Assembly (NCBI GenBank): GCA_014084085.1
Contig: NPFB01000115.1
Span: 32,917 to 91,080, forward strand
DNA from: Hondaea fermentalgiana
Taxonomy: Eukaryota > Sar > Bigyra > Thraustochytrida > Thraustochytriidae
Direction: 5' to 3'
DNA: 58,164 bases
The notes below the pieces were generated by a model that saw only the letters and a list, made by a program, of their open reading frames with translations, was not told where the DNA came from and searched no databases. The translations under genes and the position numbers were made by a program. Shown one piece after another: positions 1-9,806 of this stretch; the stretch's first letter is position 1; each line of letters begins with the position of its first letter.

Positions 1-587
1 TGAAGACCAGCCGTCATGTACTCCTCATAGGCCTTTTTCGTTTCATCGGGCATGCTTTTGTCACGCCGTGTGAATTCTAGCTGGTTGGCGCTGAAGATGT
101 CGAGCCACACGAAGGCGGACTCTGCCTTATCGCCAAAGTGGGCTTCCATCGCAGCGACGAGATCTCCGAATCGAGTTCTCCGTGCCTGGCTCACGAAGGT
201 GCCCTGGAACTCGCCACCCACATCAGCATCGTCGAGATGCTGGAGATAGATTTGCTTGTCGGTCGTGATCAGTGCAGGAACTACGTACTGCGCAATGTCC
301 TCGGTGGCCCAGTCATGGCGTTCTTTCACTTTCGCGTCTTTGCCGGGCATGAATGTGACTTGCTCATCGGCGTAGTAGACGCAGCCTTTGCGCGAGCCAT
401 CATCGTTTGCCTCAAGGGCCTCTATAGTTGTTCCTGCGGTGATCTTCTCGGAGAGGTCTCGCGTGGCTTCGAAGAGCTCGACGTCCGGGACGAGGTCGCC
501 ACGAATCACGCCTTCGTAGATATTCTTGACGGCGCGAAAGGGAATGCTGCGAGGATCAATCATGGCGCGGGCCTCGGTTGAGAACAT
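1..587 (-). CDS. TIR/HET-like N-terminal domain protein, 3'-truncated by window edge
   Basis: This reading frame runs on the minus strand from an ATG at 587 to base 1 and continues out of the window, so only about 195 N-terminal residues are visible. Residues 14-40 match, without gaps, the N-terminal motif of the two long genes at 41644 and 47123. Further on is a run reading GTFVSQARRTRFGDLVAAME, then FVWLDIFSANQ. That is the pattern of algal and stramenopile TIR/HET-like domains, which usually have a 'FVSxAW..f.dLv' strand followed by 'vWlDifsvNQ'. The frame stays open for at least 60 codons upstream of 587 without another ATG that I could see, so the true start may lie further up. Family function is not known to me. 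A sensor or signalling role is inferred from architecture. The C-terminal part, expected to be TPR, is outside the window. Confidence 0.6.
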   Translation of the reverse strand, partial: MFSTEARAMIDPRSIPFRAVKNIYEGVIRGDLVPDVELFEATRDLSEKITAGTTIEALEANDDGSRKGCVYYADEQVTFMPGKDAKVKERHDWATEDIAQYVVPALITTDKQIYLQHLDDADVGGEFQGTFVSQARRTRFGDLVAAMEAHFGDKAESAFVWLDIFSANQLEFTRRDKSMPDETKKAYEEYMTAGL

Positions 588-1673
588 CTCGTGTCCCGAG
601 CTGCCAGTGCTCTGATTGCTCGCGACGAGCTCGAGCTCGGCTTCTTGGACGACTTCAGGGCTCGGCGCAAGACGGAGAGGTTGTCTGCGAGGGTCGTTAT
701 GGGCGGCGCGCGAGCTCACGTTGCTGGTTTGCTTTGGCTCCGCGCAGCAGCAGGCAGCGAGAGCTTGCGAGGAGAACCTGCGAGGAAAACCTGCGAGGAG
801 AACTTGGAAAGTCGCGCAAGGGGTACCCAGGTGCACTGAAGAGAGAAGGACGGGGGGCAGGAAGAACGCACCAGGTGCGTGGGTGCGTGCGCGGCGAAAG
901 GGGGTGGCAGCGCCGTCGCGCCGCCATCGCCGCTCTACCGCCCAGGCGGAATTATTGCAAGTCTGCTGACTGCTGCCAGAACGGTGCGCAGTGCGACCGA
1001 CATGTGCTCATCTTTTGTTATTTGCTTCCTCTCTTCGACTAGCAGGCAAAAGCAGGCATCGTGAAAGAGAGGCTCTTCAAGAACCAAAATGCGCTTCGCG
1101 AAGAAAGAGCGACTCGGAGGAACCATCTCTGCTGGACTCGGGCCGCAGCTTTGAAGCACGGCTCGGGAAACGCGATGTCTGAAGCACTTTCGGCGCTTGT
1201 ACGATAGCATCAGGTCGAAAACGTCTTCCGCAAATGAGCTTTTAGAGATCCTCTTTGCCCCTGAAGAGTCATTGCAAGGCTGCTTCTGCGGAACGACAAC
1301 GTGGATCCAAGCCTTCTTCACGGAAGGAAAAGGAGACATAGATGTGCCATGGGGTGGATTAAACGAGAGTCCCATGATCCATGATGCTGATGACAAAATG
1401 CCTGGCCGGGTTTTAGCCCCACAGAGGTCGCAATTTGCCACAGTTTCGCCTCGCATTGCAAAGACAAATCTACGCAATCGAATCCATCCCAGACCCGGAG
1501 CTGTAGAGCGCGACGACCAAGCTCAGGTGCGGCGCGAGGCATCAGACCCAAGACCACAAAGAGCACAAAGAGCAGGCGAACGGAGCGAGAGAGACGGAGC
1601 TGCAGGACGCGCGGCAAGAGGCGCGGATTGCAGAGTTCGGGAGAGGTCCGTCAAGGACTCGCAGCGCGGGAAC
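588..1673. other. Intergenic between divergent genes
   Basis: The stretch separates a minus-strand start at 587 from a plus-strand start at 1674, so it should hold both promoters. It has three tandem copies of a 13-bp unit at 764-803 and CpG-rich sequence. Long open frames exist here (935-1477 minus; 1197-1673 plus, in frame with the next gene), but their composition does not look like protein and I do not call them genes. Confidence 0.5.
764..803. repeat. 13-bp tandem repeat, three copies
   Basis: The unit is close to CTGCGAGGAGAAC and occurs three times back to back with one or two changes. Because 13 is not a multiple of three, a coding origin is unlikely. Confidence 0.8.
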
Positions 1674-2891
1674 ATGCAGCGACCCAACGTGGACGCCAAC
1701 GGGGGCGCAGGAACCTGGGATGACAAGGAGTACGGACTGTCGACGGATGTGGTGCACGGCACGGTAGTCCCTGATGCAGCAACTGGCGCGATCTTGACGC
1801 CCATTTTCCAGAGCACGACCTTTGTCCAGGATAGCGTAGACCAGTACCTCGCCAAGGGCTACTCGTACTCGCGCACAGGCAACCCGACGGTGCGCGCGCT
1901 CGAGCACAAGGTTGCCTTTCTTGAAAAGGGCGCCGGTGCCGCGTGCTTCTCCACAGGCATGGCCGCGACAGTCTCGGTGATGACCGGCTTTCTCAAGCAG
2001 GGCGACCACTGCGTGCTCACGAACGTGAGCTATGGCGGCACGAACCGCGTGACGCGGAAAATGTTCCAAGATTTGGGCATTTCGTTCTCATACGTGGACT
2101 TTACGGATCCTGCCAACGTCGAGGCCGCCATTCAGGACAACACCAAGCTGGTGTTTAGCGAGACACCGTCGAACCCGCTCATGACGCTGACTGATCTTCA
2201 GGCGGTGAGCGATATTTGCAAATCCAAGGGAGTGCTGCATGTGTGCGATGCCACCTTTGCCACCCCTATCATCATGCGCCCGCTCGATTTTGGCTGTGAC
2301 CTGGCGATCCAGTCGCTGACCAAGTTCTACGATGGGCACAACATGACTGTTGGCGGCGCTGTCATCTCCTCGACGCCCGAGCTCGATGAGCGCGTGCACT
2401 TTATGCAAAATATGCATGGCAACATTATGGCGCCTCAGACCGCCTTTCTCGTGCTTCAGACCCTCAAGACCATGGAAGTCCGCGTGCTGCGCCAAAGTGC
2501 CACCGCTGCCAAGGTCGCCGAGTTTCTTGAAAAACACCCCAAGGTCGACGTCGTGCGCTACCCGGGCTTGGCCTCGCATCCGCAAAAGGAGCTCGCTGAC
2601 CGCCAGCACCGCAATGGCGTTCACGGCTCCATGCTCTGGTGTGAGCTCAAGGGCGGCTTTGACGCGGGCAAAGGCCTCATGGATACGGTCCAGCGGCCTT
2701 GGAGCCTTTGCGAGAACCTTGGTAGTTGCGAATCAAACCTCACACACGCCGCGTCAATGACTCATGGCAACGTTGCGCGTGAGGAGCGTCTGTCCGTGGG
2801 TCTTACCGACGGCCTCGTGCGGCTTTCCATCGGTCTCGAAGATCCGGATGATCTGATTGCTGCCCTTGGCAAGGCGCTCGACAAGCTCTAA
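1674..2891 (+). CDS. Cys/Met metabolism PLP-dependent enzyme (cystathionine gamma-synthase/lyase family)
   Basis: This is a full-length protein of 405 residues, the usual size for the family. Enzymes of this family use pyridoxal phosphate for elimination or replacement at the gamma carbon in transsulfuration and methionine metabolism. Visible family marks are the tetramer-contact segment GYSYSRTGNPT, the cofactor loop STGMAA, the YGGTNR segment, DATFATP, and the Schiff-base lysine in SLTKFYDGHN at residue 217. The C-terminal end has SVGLTDGLVRLSIGLED, typical of the small domain. I chose the ATG at 1674 because homology-like sequence begins just after it. The frame is open for 159 codons upstream, with Met codons at 1374 and 1398, so a targeting extension cannot be excluded. 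Substrate choice among synthase, beta- or gamma-lyase and methionine gamma-lyase cannot be decided by eye. Confidence 0.92.
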   Translation: MQRPNVDANGGAGTWDDKEYGLSTDVVHGTVVPDAATGAILTPIFQSTTFVQDSVDQYLAKGYSYSRTGNPTVRALEHKVAFLEKGAGAACFSTGMAATVSVMTGFLKQGDHCVLTNVSYGGTNRVTRKMFQDLGISFSYVDFTDPANVEAAIQDNTKLVFSETPSNPLMTLTDLQAVSDICKSKGVLHVCDATFATPIIMRPLDFGCDLAIQSLTKFYDGHNMTVGGAVISSTPELDERVHFMQNMHGNIMAPQTAFLVLQTLKTMEVRVLRQSATAAKVAEFLEKHPKVDVVRYPGLASHPQKELADRQHRNGVHGSMLWCELKGGFDAGKGLMDTVQRPWSLCENLGSCESNLTHAASMTHGNVAREERLSVGLTDGLVRLSIGLEDPDDLIAALGKALDKL

Positions 2892-3243
2892 GTCATCTGG
2901 AGAAAGAGTTGCATGACCCGATAACTTGTAAGCAAAGACAGTCAGTTTTCTTATTTGTTTTGTTTGTCTGCACGTGTTTGAGTTCGGCAAACGAAGCCAA
3001 TTCTCTCTCATTTTATGTCCATTTTCTTCATTCCTCTTGACTCGACGAAACAAACATACCGAAGCTTGCCATCTTTGATAAATTTATAAAAAGAAAAAAG
3101 AGAAAGAAACAAAACGTGAAGATTGTGGAGATACATTACGATTGTGCACAAGACGCGAGACCACAAAGGATGTCGACGCCCATACAACAACAATATATGG
3201 AAAGAGAGAGAACGACAGCATTATGCACGTGGCAGCCAGTCGA
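2892..3243. other. 3' intergenic region of convergent genes
   Basis: Two genes converge on this AT-richer stretch. It contains A-rich runs near 3085-3112 that could serve 3'-end formation. No gene is seen. Confidence 0.5.
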
Positions 3244-4626
3244 TCAACCGTTGATGCTCGCAGGTTCGTCGTTGGGCCAAAGAAAAACAGATCCTGGCCA
3301 GCGCGTGTGAAGCGTTTCCTCAATCGGATTGCCAAGGCCATGCGTGGACGGCGCCTGAAGATCCTTGGACAAGATCGTGAGCTTGAATTCCGTAATAGTA
3401 GGGCCTTGACGCTCTCCTTGACGCGTGGAAATGAGGCCATTCACATGGGTGAGATCGAGCGTACGGGGGTCATCATTGTCCTCATCGCGACCATCATCAT
3501 TCAACATGTCGTCCTTGCGCCTCGTGTCGCACATGCCGCAGCGGTCCGTGTTTTTATCGTTCAAGTACGTGCACGAGGAGCAATTCCAGTCACTTGGCGG
3601 CAAGATGATCGGCTTGATCTTTCTCCAAAAATCCTGCCATAGCACCAGCTGCGAACCGGGGACCTCGACCTCGCCAACAAGATTGGAGAGCTGCTTGTCG
3701 GACAAGTTGAGATTCAGGGCACGCAAGACCTCGCCAAGGTTCTCGACCGAGATAAACCCATTTTCCTCGCGATCTTGCTCCTTGAATGCGCGCTTGGCAC
3801 GGGCCAGGGCGGCTTGTCGCGGCGATTCCTCGTTGATCGTCGAATCCGTTCCAAAGAGCACCGTGTAGTGAGAATCGCTCCCTACGACCCAAATAGGCAG
3901 ATACGGCTTCTTCAAGAAAGATCCGACCTCGCAATATCGCAGCGCCTCCAAGTGCGACAAGTAACCAATCGTTGGCCGCGCAGGCACGCCGCGAAGGACC
4001 ATGCCCCCGCCCATGTCCACCGTACCATCGTGCACTTGACTCGCCGCGACGCCAGAGAGCAACAGATTCATGAGCTCCTGGGTGCAATGGCCGAACTGAC
4101 CCGTCAGGCCCAACGAGGCATCGTCCATGTCATCGCGTATCTGATCGGGCGTCCGAGTCAGCATCAGGCTGTACATGAAGAGCATGATACCTCCCGCGGC
4201 CATGTATTCAGACGCGAGGTGCTCCGAAACAGACGTCTTGGTCTCCTCTAGCGTCGCGCACTCCAAGGCGTGCACGTCGTCATCGGCGACGTTGCCAACA
4301 CAAACCATGGCAGGATCTGTCTCGCTCTTGCGGACATTCCACAGAATGTGAGCAAGAGCTTCTACAAGGGCCTGCTCGGCCTCATCGCTCTCCACGTTGC
4401 GCAGAACCATCTCGCCTCCATCAGCGTGCTCGAAGAGCAGTTGCGCGAGCACCTGGCCTTGGACTGCCGCCAGGACCCCGCACGGCCCGCCGAGCCGCTG
4501 CTCGAGCACGTACACCGGCGAGCTCGCGAACTTGAACTGTTCGCCAATCCAGCGCTCCAGGTCCGTGGCGTTTAGCGTGTCTGCCGGGAAGCCCAGCTCG
4601 CGCAGCGCGCCAAGGTCCACGTCCAT
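3244..4626 (-). CDS. MINDY3: MINDY-3-like deubiquitinase with EF-hand region and RanBP2-type zinc finger
   Basis: The protein has 460 residues. MINDY enzymes are cysteine proteases that trim Lys48-linked ubiquitin chains. The catalytic cysteine is in LGGPCGVLAAVQ (Cys49) and the catalytic histidine in SDSHYTVLF (His253). The conserved segments LTGQFGHCTQELMNLLLSG and GYLSHLEALRYCEVGSFLKK are those of the MINDY-3/FAM188A branch. Residues about 272-335 form the EF-hand-like insertion known in MINDY-3. A RanBP2-type zinc finger follows at about 347-370 with Cys349, Cys352, Cys363 and Cys366; this class often binds ubiquitin. The human enzyme, as I know it, lacks this finger. The frame is uninterrupted and both catalytic residues are present, so activity is expected. 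The gene converges on the transsulfuration enzyme gene. Confidence 0.9.
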   Translation of the reverse strand: MDVDLGALRELGFPADTLNATDLERWIGEQFKFASSPVYVLEQRLGGPCGVLAAVQGQVLAQLLFEHADGGEMVLRNVESDEAEQALVEALAHILWNVRKSETDPAMVCVGNVADDDVHALECATLEETKTSVSEHLASEYMAAGGIMLFMYSLMLTRTPDQIRDDMDDASLGLTGQFGHCTQELMNLLLSGVAASQVHDGTVDMGGGMVLRGVPARPTIGYLSHLEALRYCEVGSFLKKPYLPIWVVGSDSHYTVLFGTDSTINEESPRQAALARAKRAFKEQDREENGFISVENLGEVLRALNLNLSDKQLSNLVGEVEVPGSQLVLWQDFWRKIKPIILPPSDWNCSSCTYLNDKNTDRCGMCDTRRKDDMLNDDGRDEDNDDPRTLDLTHVNGLISTRQGERQGPTITEFKLTILSKDLQAPSTHGLGNPIEETLHTRWPGSVFLWPNDEPASING

Positions 4627-5667
4627 GGTATTCGCGATGAACGCGACGAACTCGACGAACTCGACGAACTCGTGTATACCTCGCTCGGGGCCGCCGCGGG
4701 AATGACGGCGCGAGGGCGCGCGTGAGGAGAGAGCGGGAGAGCGGGGAGAGGCAAGGGAAGAGTCCGGGCTGGGCCAGAGAGCGCGAGGGAGCGTCTCCAG
4801 TGAACGAGCGAGCGAGCGAGCGCGAGCGAGAAGGGCACGTGCGGTCTCACTCTCTCTTGTGGGTCTGTCTGCCTTGTGTCTGTCTAATCACGCGCGACCT
4901 TTCTGGTCATCGTGCAAGAAGTGACTCGGTACTTGAAGCCAGTATCATGACCGGATCCGTCAGCAGTACCTTTCAAGACAACAGTGTGCGTCGCTCGCCG
5001 TTGGATGCGCTACAGCATGTCCTCAGGAACGATGCGTTTTACTATACAGCTTGTGTGAATGAGTGTGCGCAGAATCTTTTCCTGCAGCTGCTTTCGTAGA
5101 GATCCAAGAAGAAGCACAAAGTCTTCAACTTTTTCGTGCAGCGCATAGATGCTTCGAAGGAGCATGTACTTGCAAACGAGCATGACTGGCCGAGTCTGCG
5201 AGCAGGAGCAAGCCTTCTGCTTCTGGTATAATTGATCCGCTCTGCCGCATTTGGTCCTTGCAACGACCAAATTAACCTTGTCAACATACCAGGTATGAAT
5301 GCTTGTTGCCCTTCTGGCCATAATGAGAGAACTTGTGTGCAAATTTGCTTTCCGCTTCAACGATTGCATCAAGGGGCCTCGACGGACGAGCAAGGCTGAT
5401 CAATCTTGTGAAGAGGCGGAGGAGCGGGTTTTGCTTGTTTCTACCCTTTGCACCAAGCCTCATCCCAATTTCCGCGTCGCAGCTATCCTCTCCTTGCAAT
5501 GACTAATCTCCAGCAGAGGAGTTGAAGCTGGATGATTAACCTTGAGCATCGCGAACGTTCCGGCGATATATACGACCAAAAGAATACTGAGCAAGAGTGT
5601 AAGATTTGTATTCCATCGGATCTCACTTTACTTTTTCCGTGTGGGCGGACGAGCATGGCTGATGGAG

Positions 5668-5882
5668 CCTGAGGCTATTTAACTTACTCCTGCTTCGTAC
5701 GTCAGGGTCGTGCAATTGATTACTCGGAACGAGCTATCGCGTCTTGCACATATTTGATGCAGCAGCTGAGCGAAGCCTGAGTATAGAGGAGAAAATTTTG
5801 TTTACTCCTCCTTCAAAGAATAGGTTCATGCAATCGGGTTGTTCGTAACGAGTTATCGAGCTTTTCACATTTTCGACGCTGC
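5668..5882. repeat. Imperfect tandem duplication of about 105 bp
   Basis: The block from about 5668 to 5762 recurs in diverged form from about 5777 to 5882. Shared anchors in the same order are GCCTGAG, TTACTCCT, CATGCAAT or GTGCAATT, GGAACGAGCTATCG versus GTAACGAGTTATCG, and TTTGATGC versus TTCGACGC. Both copies lie outside genes. Confidence 0.7.
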
Positions 5883-6384
5883 GTCCTGTCTTCAAAACAA
5901 TTGCTCCCCGTCAGGTCAATCAATACTCAGCTGCGCCAAAACTCAGATCACTAGCCTTAGTTGACCGACCGGAACGAAACGTAGATTCTTGTCCTCCATG
6001 AAGCAAGCAAACACGTAGTACTATACTTGTGTGCAACGGCCGGCCGTCAATCTTTCTGCGTCGGCGATCGATTGGGGGCTGATTTTGTCTCTCTCTCACC
6101 CGTCCGTTCCTTTCCTCTGTCCGTAGCATTGCGGGGGAGGGTTTGGGGGGAGGTAAATGGTACCAAGCATGTAAGGGACTACCTTTTCATGGCTGTTGGG
6201 CGGGTGGGCGGAAGCAAGTGGCCCGGGATGCCCCCGAAATCTGTCCCCAATGTGGCTAGCACCAGCTGGCTTGACCTTCTCAGTCAACGACGCCCTGATC
6301 GACTTTGTTGGAAAAAGAGAGAATTCTCGTTGGTTGCAGATCTGGCCACCTGCGTCACCGAGCTCATGAGTTTACTGCATTCTT

Positions 6385-6409
6385 CAGGCAGGCAGGCAGG
6401 CAGGCAGGC
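6385..6409. repeat. CAGG tetranucleotide microsatellite
   Basis: About six uninterrupted CAGG units lie upstream of the first sulfatase. Confidence 0.9.
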
Positions 6410-6869
6410 GAGGAGCCGTCCACGGTCAAGCAGGCCACGAGGGGCGCCGACGGAGACGAGAAGGGCCCTCGCCTCGAGACGGAGGGGTGCCCGGTAGGCC
6501 GAGTTCGGCCGCAGCAGCAGTCTACCAGGGCGGGCGCATGGGTCCCTGCATGACTGGGACCCGGCCTGGGACAGGTCTCACACTGTAAAGAAGTACGCAG
6601 TGACTCGACGGGAGGAGGTGGCTCGACCGAAGAGACTGGCTGGCATGGCTGGAAAAGGTTCGTTCCTGAAGCACAGTACCGATGCGCGAGGCGCGGGATG
6701 TTCCACCCGCCCACCTTCCAAACCTCCCTCCCACCCCCGCAACTCGCGCCGGTGGCCGCCAGCGCAGCATTCGCGAGAGGTGCAATCCTACAACGAGATT
6801 CCATCCGTGCAAGCGCGTTGTGATTGAAGAGAGAACAGTTACAAACAAAGGGTGCTGTCAAAGGTCAAG

Positions 6870-8414
6870 ATGGCTCAGATTTTGCGAGATGTGTACATTG
6901 GCGTGATGCTCGCCTTGGCCCTGAAGACCGCCACGAGCGTCGCAGCACCGAACATCGTCGTGTTTTACGCCGACGACCAAGGCAATGGGGATCAGCCTTT
7001 TGCGAACCCAGACATTCTTGAGATGCCAAATTATCGTCGCATCGTAGATGCTGGCATGACCTTTACCGATGGTCATAGCGCAAGTGCAGTCTGCACACCT
7101 TCGCGATATGGCTTGCTCGCAGGACGCAACTCGCACCGGGCGCTTGCCCGCGGAGGCGTCCTTCAACGCGTGGACAGAAATCCCGTCTTCGACGAAGAGG
7201 AGCGTAATAGAACCCTACCCGCCATGCTTTCTCGAGCAGGCTATGGAACGTACATGGTCGGCAAGTGGCATTTGGGCCAAGACATTCAAGGCAAAAGATA
7301 CAATAGGGATTTTTCGGAAGCCATTCGAATGGGACCTCATGATGTTGGCTTTGATCATAGCTTTTGGGTCTTGACGTCTGCGAACGGGCCATTTCAAGCC
7401 TACATCGAGGATGATATGTGCACAGAGCCTGCAAATTTGTACACAAGGAAAACGAAGGTTCCCGGTGGAATTGTCGTCAAGGCCGACCAATCCGTCCAAA
7501 CAACCACCTTCCAGCAACCGTATCAAGACCCGAGCACTGTTCCCAAGCCGAAGCTCGAAAAGGGCATAGAGATCGCCGCAAACTTTAGAACGCCGTACCT
7601 CATGAGTAACCTCACGGAGCATGCTCTTGGCTACATTGAGTACCATCTGGACACGCGACCGCTGGATCCATTTTTTCTTTACTTTGCAGCAACGACTCCT
7701 CATCTTCCGGTCACGGCACACCCGGACTTTGCAGGTCAAAGCAGCTATGGACTCTGGGCAGATATGTTTACGGAGCTTGATTTCCGGGTAGGGGAAATTC
7801 TCGACGCCCTCGAAGCTCACAATGTGCATGAAAACACTCTCTTCATTTGGACCTCGGATAATGGGCCGGAAAGCATCTATCGGAAGCTCCTCAATACCGG
7901 CTACGACGCACAGAATGGCCTTACAGGCAGCAAACGTTCCATATACGAAGGGGGTCACCGTGTTCCTATGATCATGCAGTGGCCTGACGCCATTGCAGCG
8001 GGAAGCATCAGTGATCTCCCGGTGTCGCAGGTTGATTTTTTCGCGACCTTTGCCGAGCTCGCAGGCGCGTCCTATGACGGATCGATCATGGGCCAAGATA
8101 GCATCAGTTTTGCGCCCGAGCTGCGCGGGGCAGCAGGTGGTGTCAGGCATCTGAGCCCTCTAGTTGCCGAGAGCAAGAGTGCAACAATCAGCTTGCGCGC
8201 TGGTGAACTCAAGTTTATTCCTGAAAAGCAAATGTGCTTCAACCTGACCGCAGATCTTACGGAAAGCCGAAACCTGTGGAAGACAATCAAGAAGGATTAT
8301 CAGCGAAAGCTCAAGTCAATTGTTATAAGCCTTGAAAAGGATGAACTCTTCCTCAACGAGATGGCTTCTCTGAAGGCCTACCAGGACCTATTAACGGAAG
8401 ATATCTTCAAGTAG
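6870..8414 (+). CDS. Secreted sulfatase, copy 1
   Basis: This is a 514-residue arylsulfatase-type hydrolase, expected to remove sulfate esters. The N-terminus (about residues 1-26) is a hydrophobic signal peptide, so secretion is likely. The metal site begins with the Asp pair of FYADDQG (35-36). The sulfatase signature is CTPSR with Cys75, the residue that formylglycine-generating enzyme converts to formylglycine. GKWHLGQ and the late TSDNGPE, which supplies metal ligands, are present. The ATG at 6870 is chosen because it directly precedes the signal peptide. The gene ends with TAG at 8412-8414. The next gene, 1.4 kb downstream on the same strand, is a close paralog of the same length. The natural substrate is unknown; a sulfated polysaccharide is a reasonable guess. 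Confidence 0.95.
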   Translation: MAQILRDVYIGVMLALALKTATSVAAPNIVVFYADDQGNGDQPFANPDILEMPNYRRIVDAGMTFTDGHSASAVCTPSRYGLLAGRNSHRALARGGVLQRVDRNPVFDEEERNRTLPAMLSRAGYGTYMVGKWHLGQDIQGKRYNRDFSEAIRMGPHDVGFDHSFWVLTSANGPFQAYIEDDMCTEPANLYTRKTKVPGGIVVKADQSVQTTTFQQPYQDPSTVPKPKLEKGIEIAANFRTPYLMSNLTEHALGYIEYHLDTRPLDPFFLYFAATTPHLPVTAHPDFAGQSSYGLWADMFTELDFRVGEILDALEAHNVHENTLFIWTSDNGPESIYRKLLNTGYDAQNGLTGSKRSIYEGGHRVPMIMQWPDAIAAGSISDLPVSQVDFFATFAELAGASYDGSIMGQDSISFAPELRGAAGGVRHLSPLVAESKSATISLRAGELKFIPEKQMCFNLTADLTESRNLWKTIKKDYQRKLKSIVISLEKDELFLNEMASLKAYQDLLTEDIFK

Positions 8415-9806
8415 TTTGGAAAAGCAAGAATTTTTTTGCGCGAGCGTAACGAGATGAAAAGTCTTGCTGACGGTGAAATGTAGTCCACCGTTGCAGACTC
8501 CAGAACTAGCATCATCATTTCCCGAAGCGATGACGACGCGCAGTGGACAACACTTGTCTCGAGTGAACGCGCAGTTTGACGGCGCGCCTTCTACAATGCG
8601 ACTGCTTTGAACCCAGACGGGGAATGCAAACCGCGGCCACGACGACACTCCTCGTGACGTCTGCAACCGACGCCATTTCCCCAGAGAGAGAACCGAAGCC
8701 GGTCTTGGCCCCCAGGCCCTCCCTTACGTTACGTCCTGCCCAGCCAGCCGCAGGTCTTTGGTCCACATCATAGGCCATCGAAACGAACTCGTACGCCTGG
8801 TAGTGTAGTAGTCGTACACCTCCAAGTTTACAGTGAGAACCCCGATCGAAGACCTCGACTCGACGTGGGCCAGACCATCAACCTCGGCGATCGCGCGGAG
8901 ACGAGTGCCCTCGCCGCCGCACGGCCGCTCGGCAGGCGGCGCCGGCGGTCTCCTCTCTTCGGGCGGCCGCACGGTCGGGGCCGCGGGGAAGTCTCCGCTC
9001 CGCGCGAGTCCCGGGGCGGCGCCGAAGCATGTCCCGAATGGAGGGCAGGGAGTGACGCGAGCCCGCCGCGGCCGGGGCTCCCGGGCGCCGCGCGCGCAGG
9101 GAGCGCGGAGAAGCGCGCGGAACGGGGGCTCCTCTCCCCCCGCGCGGGGCCCGGGCCGGCGCACGGCCGCGTGACGGAGAGCGAGGAGCATGCATGGATC
9201 TGGGCAATGATGGATGATGATGGCGCAGGACCGACCGGAGAAGACGCTGCCGCCGGCGCTCGTGGCCGGGCACGGGCGAGGCGAGGCGTCCTCGGGGACA
9301 GCCGTGGACACGCTCCCGCGGGTCCAGGCCGGACCGGTGGACAACGTCCGGTCTCCTGGAGTCGTTCGGGTATATATATGAGCATGGTGGGACTCGTCTA
9401 CAACCATGGCAAGTGACTGACGTTCCAGGGTACCTTGGAGGGGGCCTGGAGCTGGGCGTCCACACGCGCACGCGCGTGGCAGACGCTCGGGTACGAGACC
9501 GGTGCAGACTGGCTCGCTGCCGTGAGCTCAGAAACGCTTGTCGGCCCTTTTATCGCAGACGCTGAGAGGCGTGACGTATAGAAAGGATGGACGGCTATTG
9601 GATGGACGGAAGGGGAGGACGGTAAGGACGCTCTGCAGCGGCGCTGACCGCGAGCCGCCAATCTCGAGCGATGCAAACCCGCAACAGCGTGGAAGTCAAA
9701 ACAAAGAGAAAAGCCAACCAAGAAACAAATACTCCGAGGCCTAACGCGAGCCGATCTCAGAAGGCAAAGCATCTCACTCGAGGGGAGAAGCAAAACGAAA
9801 AGGAAA
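8415..9806. other. Spacer between the tandem sulfatases
   Basis: No convincing coding frame is seen. A strongly GC-rich island covers about 8880-9180. A TATATATAT stretch lies at about 9370-9378, some 430 bp before the next ATG, and could be a TATA element for the second sulfatase. Confidence 0.45.

Larger units (their letters stand above)
4627..6869. other. 2.2-kb gene-free stretch upstream of the sulfatases
   Basis: No frame here looks like a real protein. The left end is the GA-rich upstream region of the deubiquitinase gene. The centre (5100-6000) is AT-richer, with an imperfect tandem duplication at 5668-5882. The right end has a CAGG microsatellite at 6385-6409 and GC-rich sequence that probably contains the promoter of the first sulfatase. 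Confidence 0.5.

Noticed and set aside
935..1477. 180-residue open frame on the minus strand
   Set aside because: It has no domain, overlaps the leader of the plus-strand enzyme gene, and its composition looks random.
4722..5099. 125-residue plus-strand frame upstream of the deubiquitinase gene
   Set aside because: Its first half is translated GAGC/GAGA repeat and its second half matches nothing that I know.
7215..8150. 311-residue minus-strand frame inside sulfatase copy 1
   Set aside because: It is a shadow of the sulfatase frame. No independent protein features are seen.
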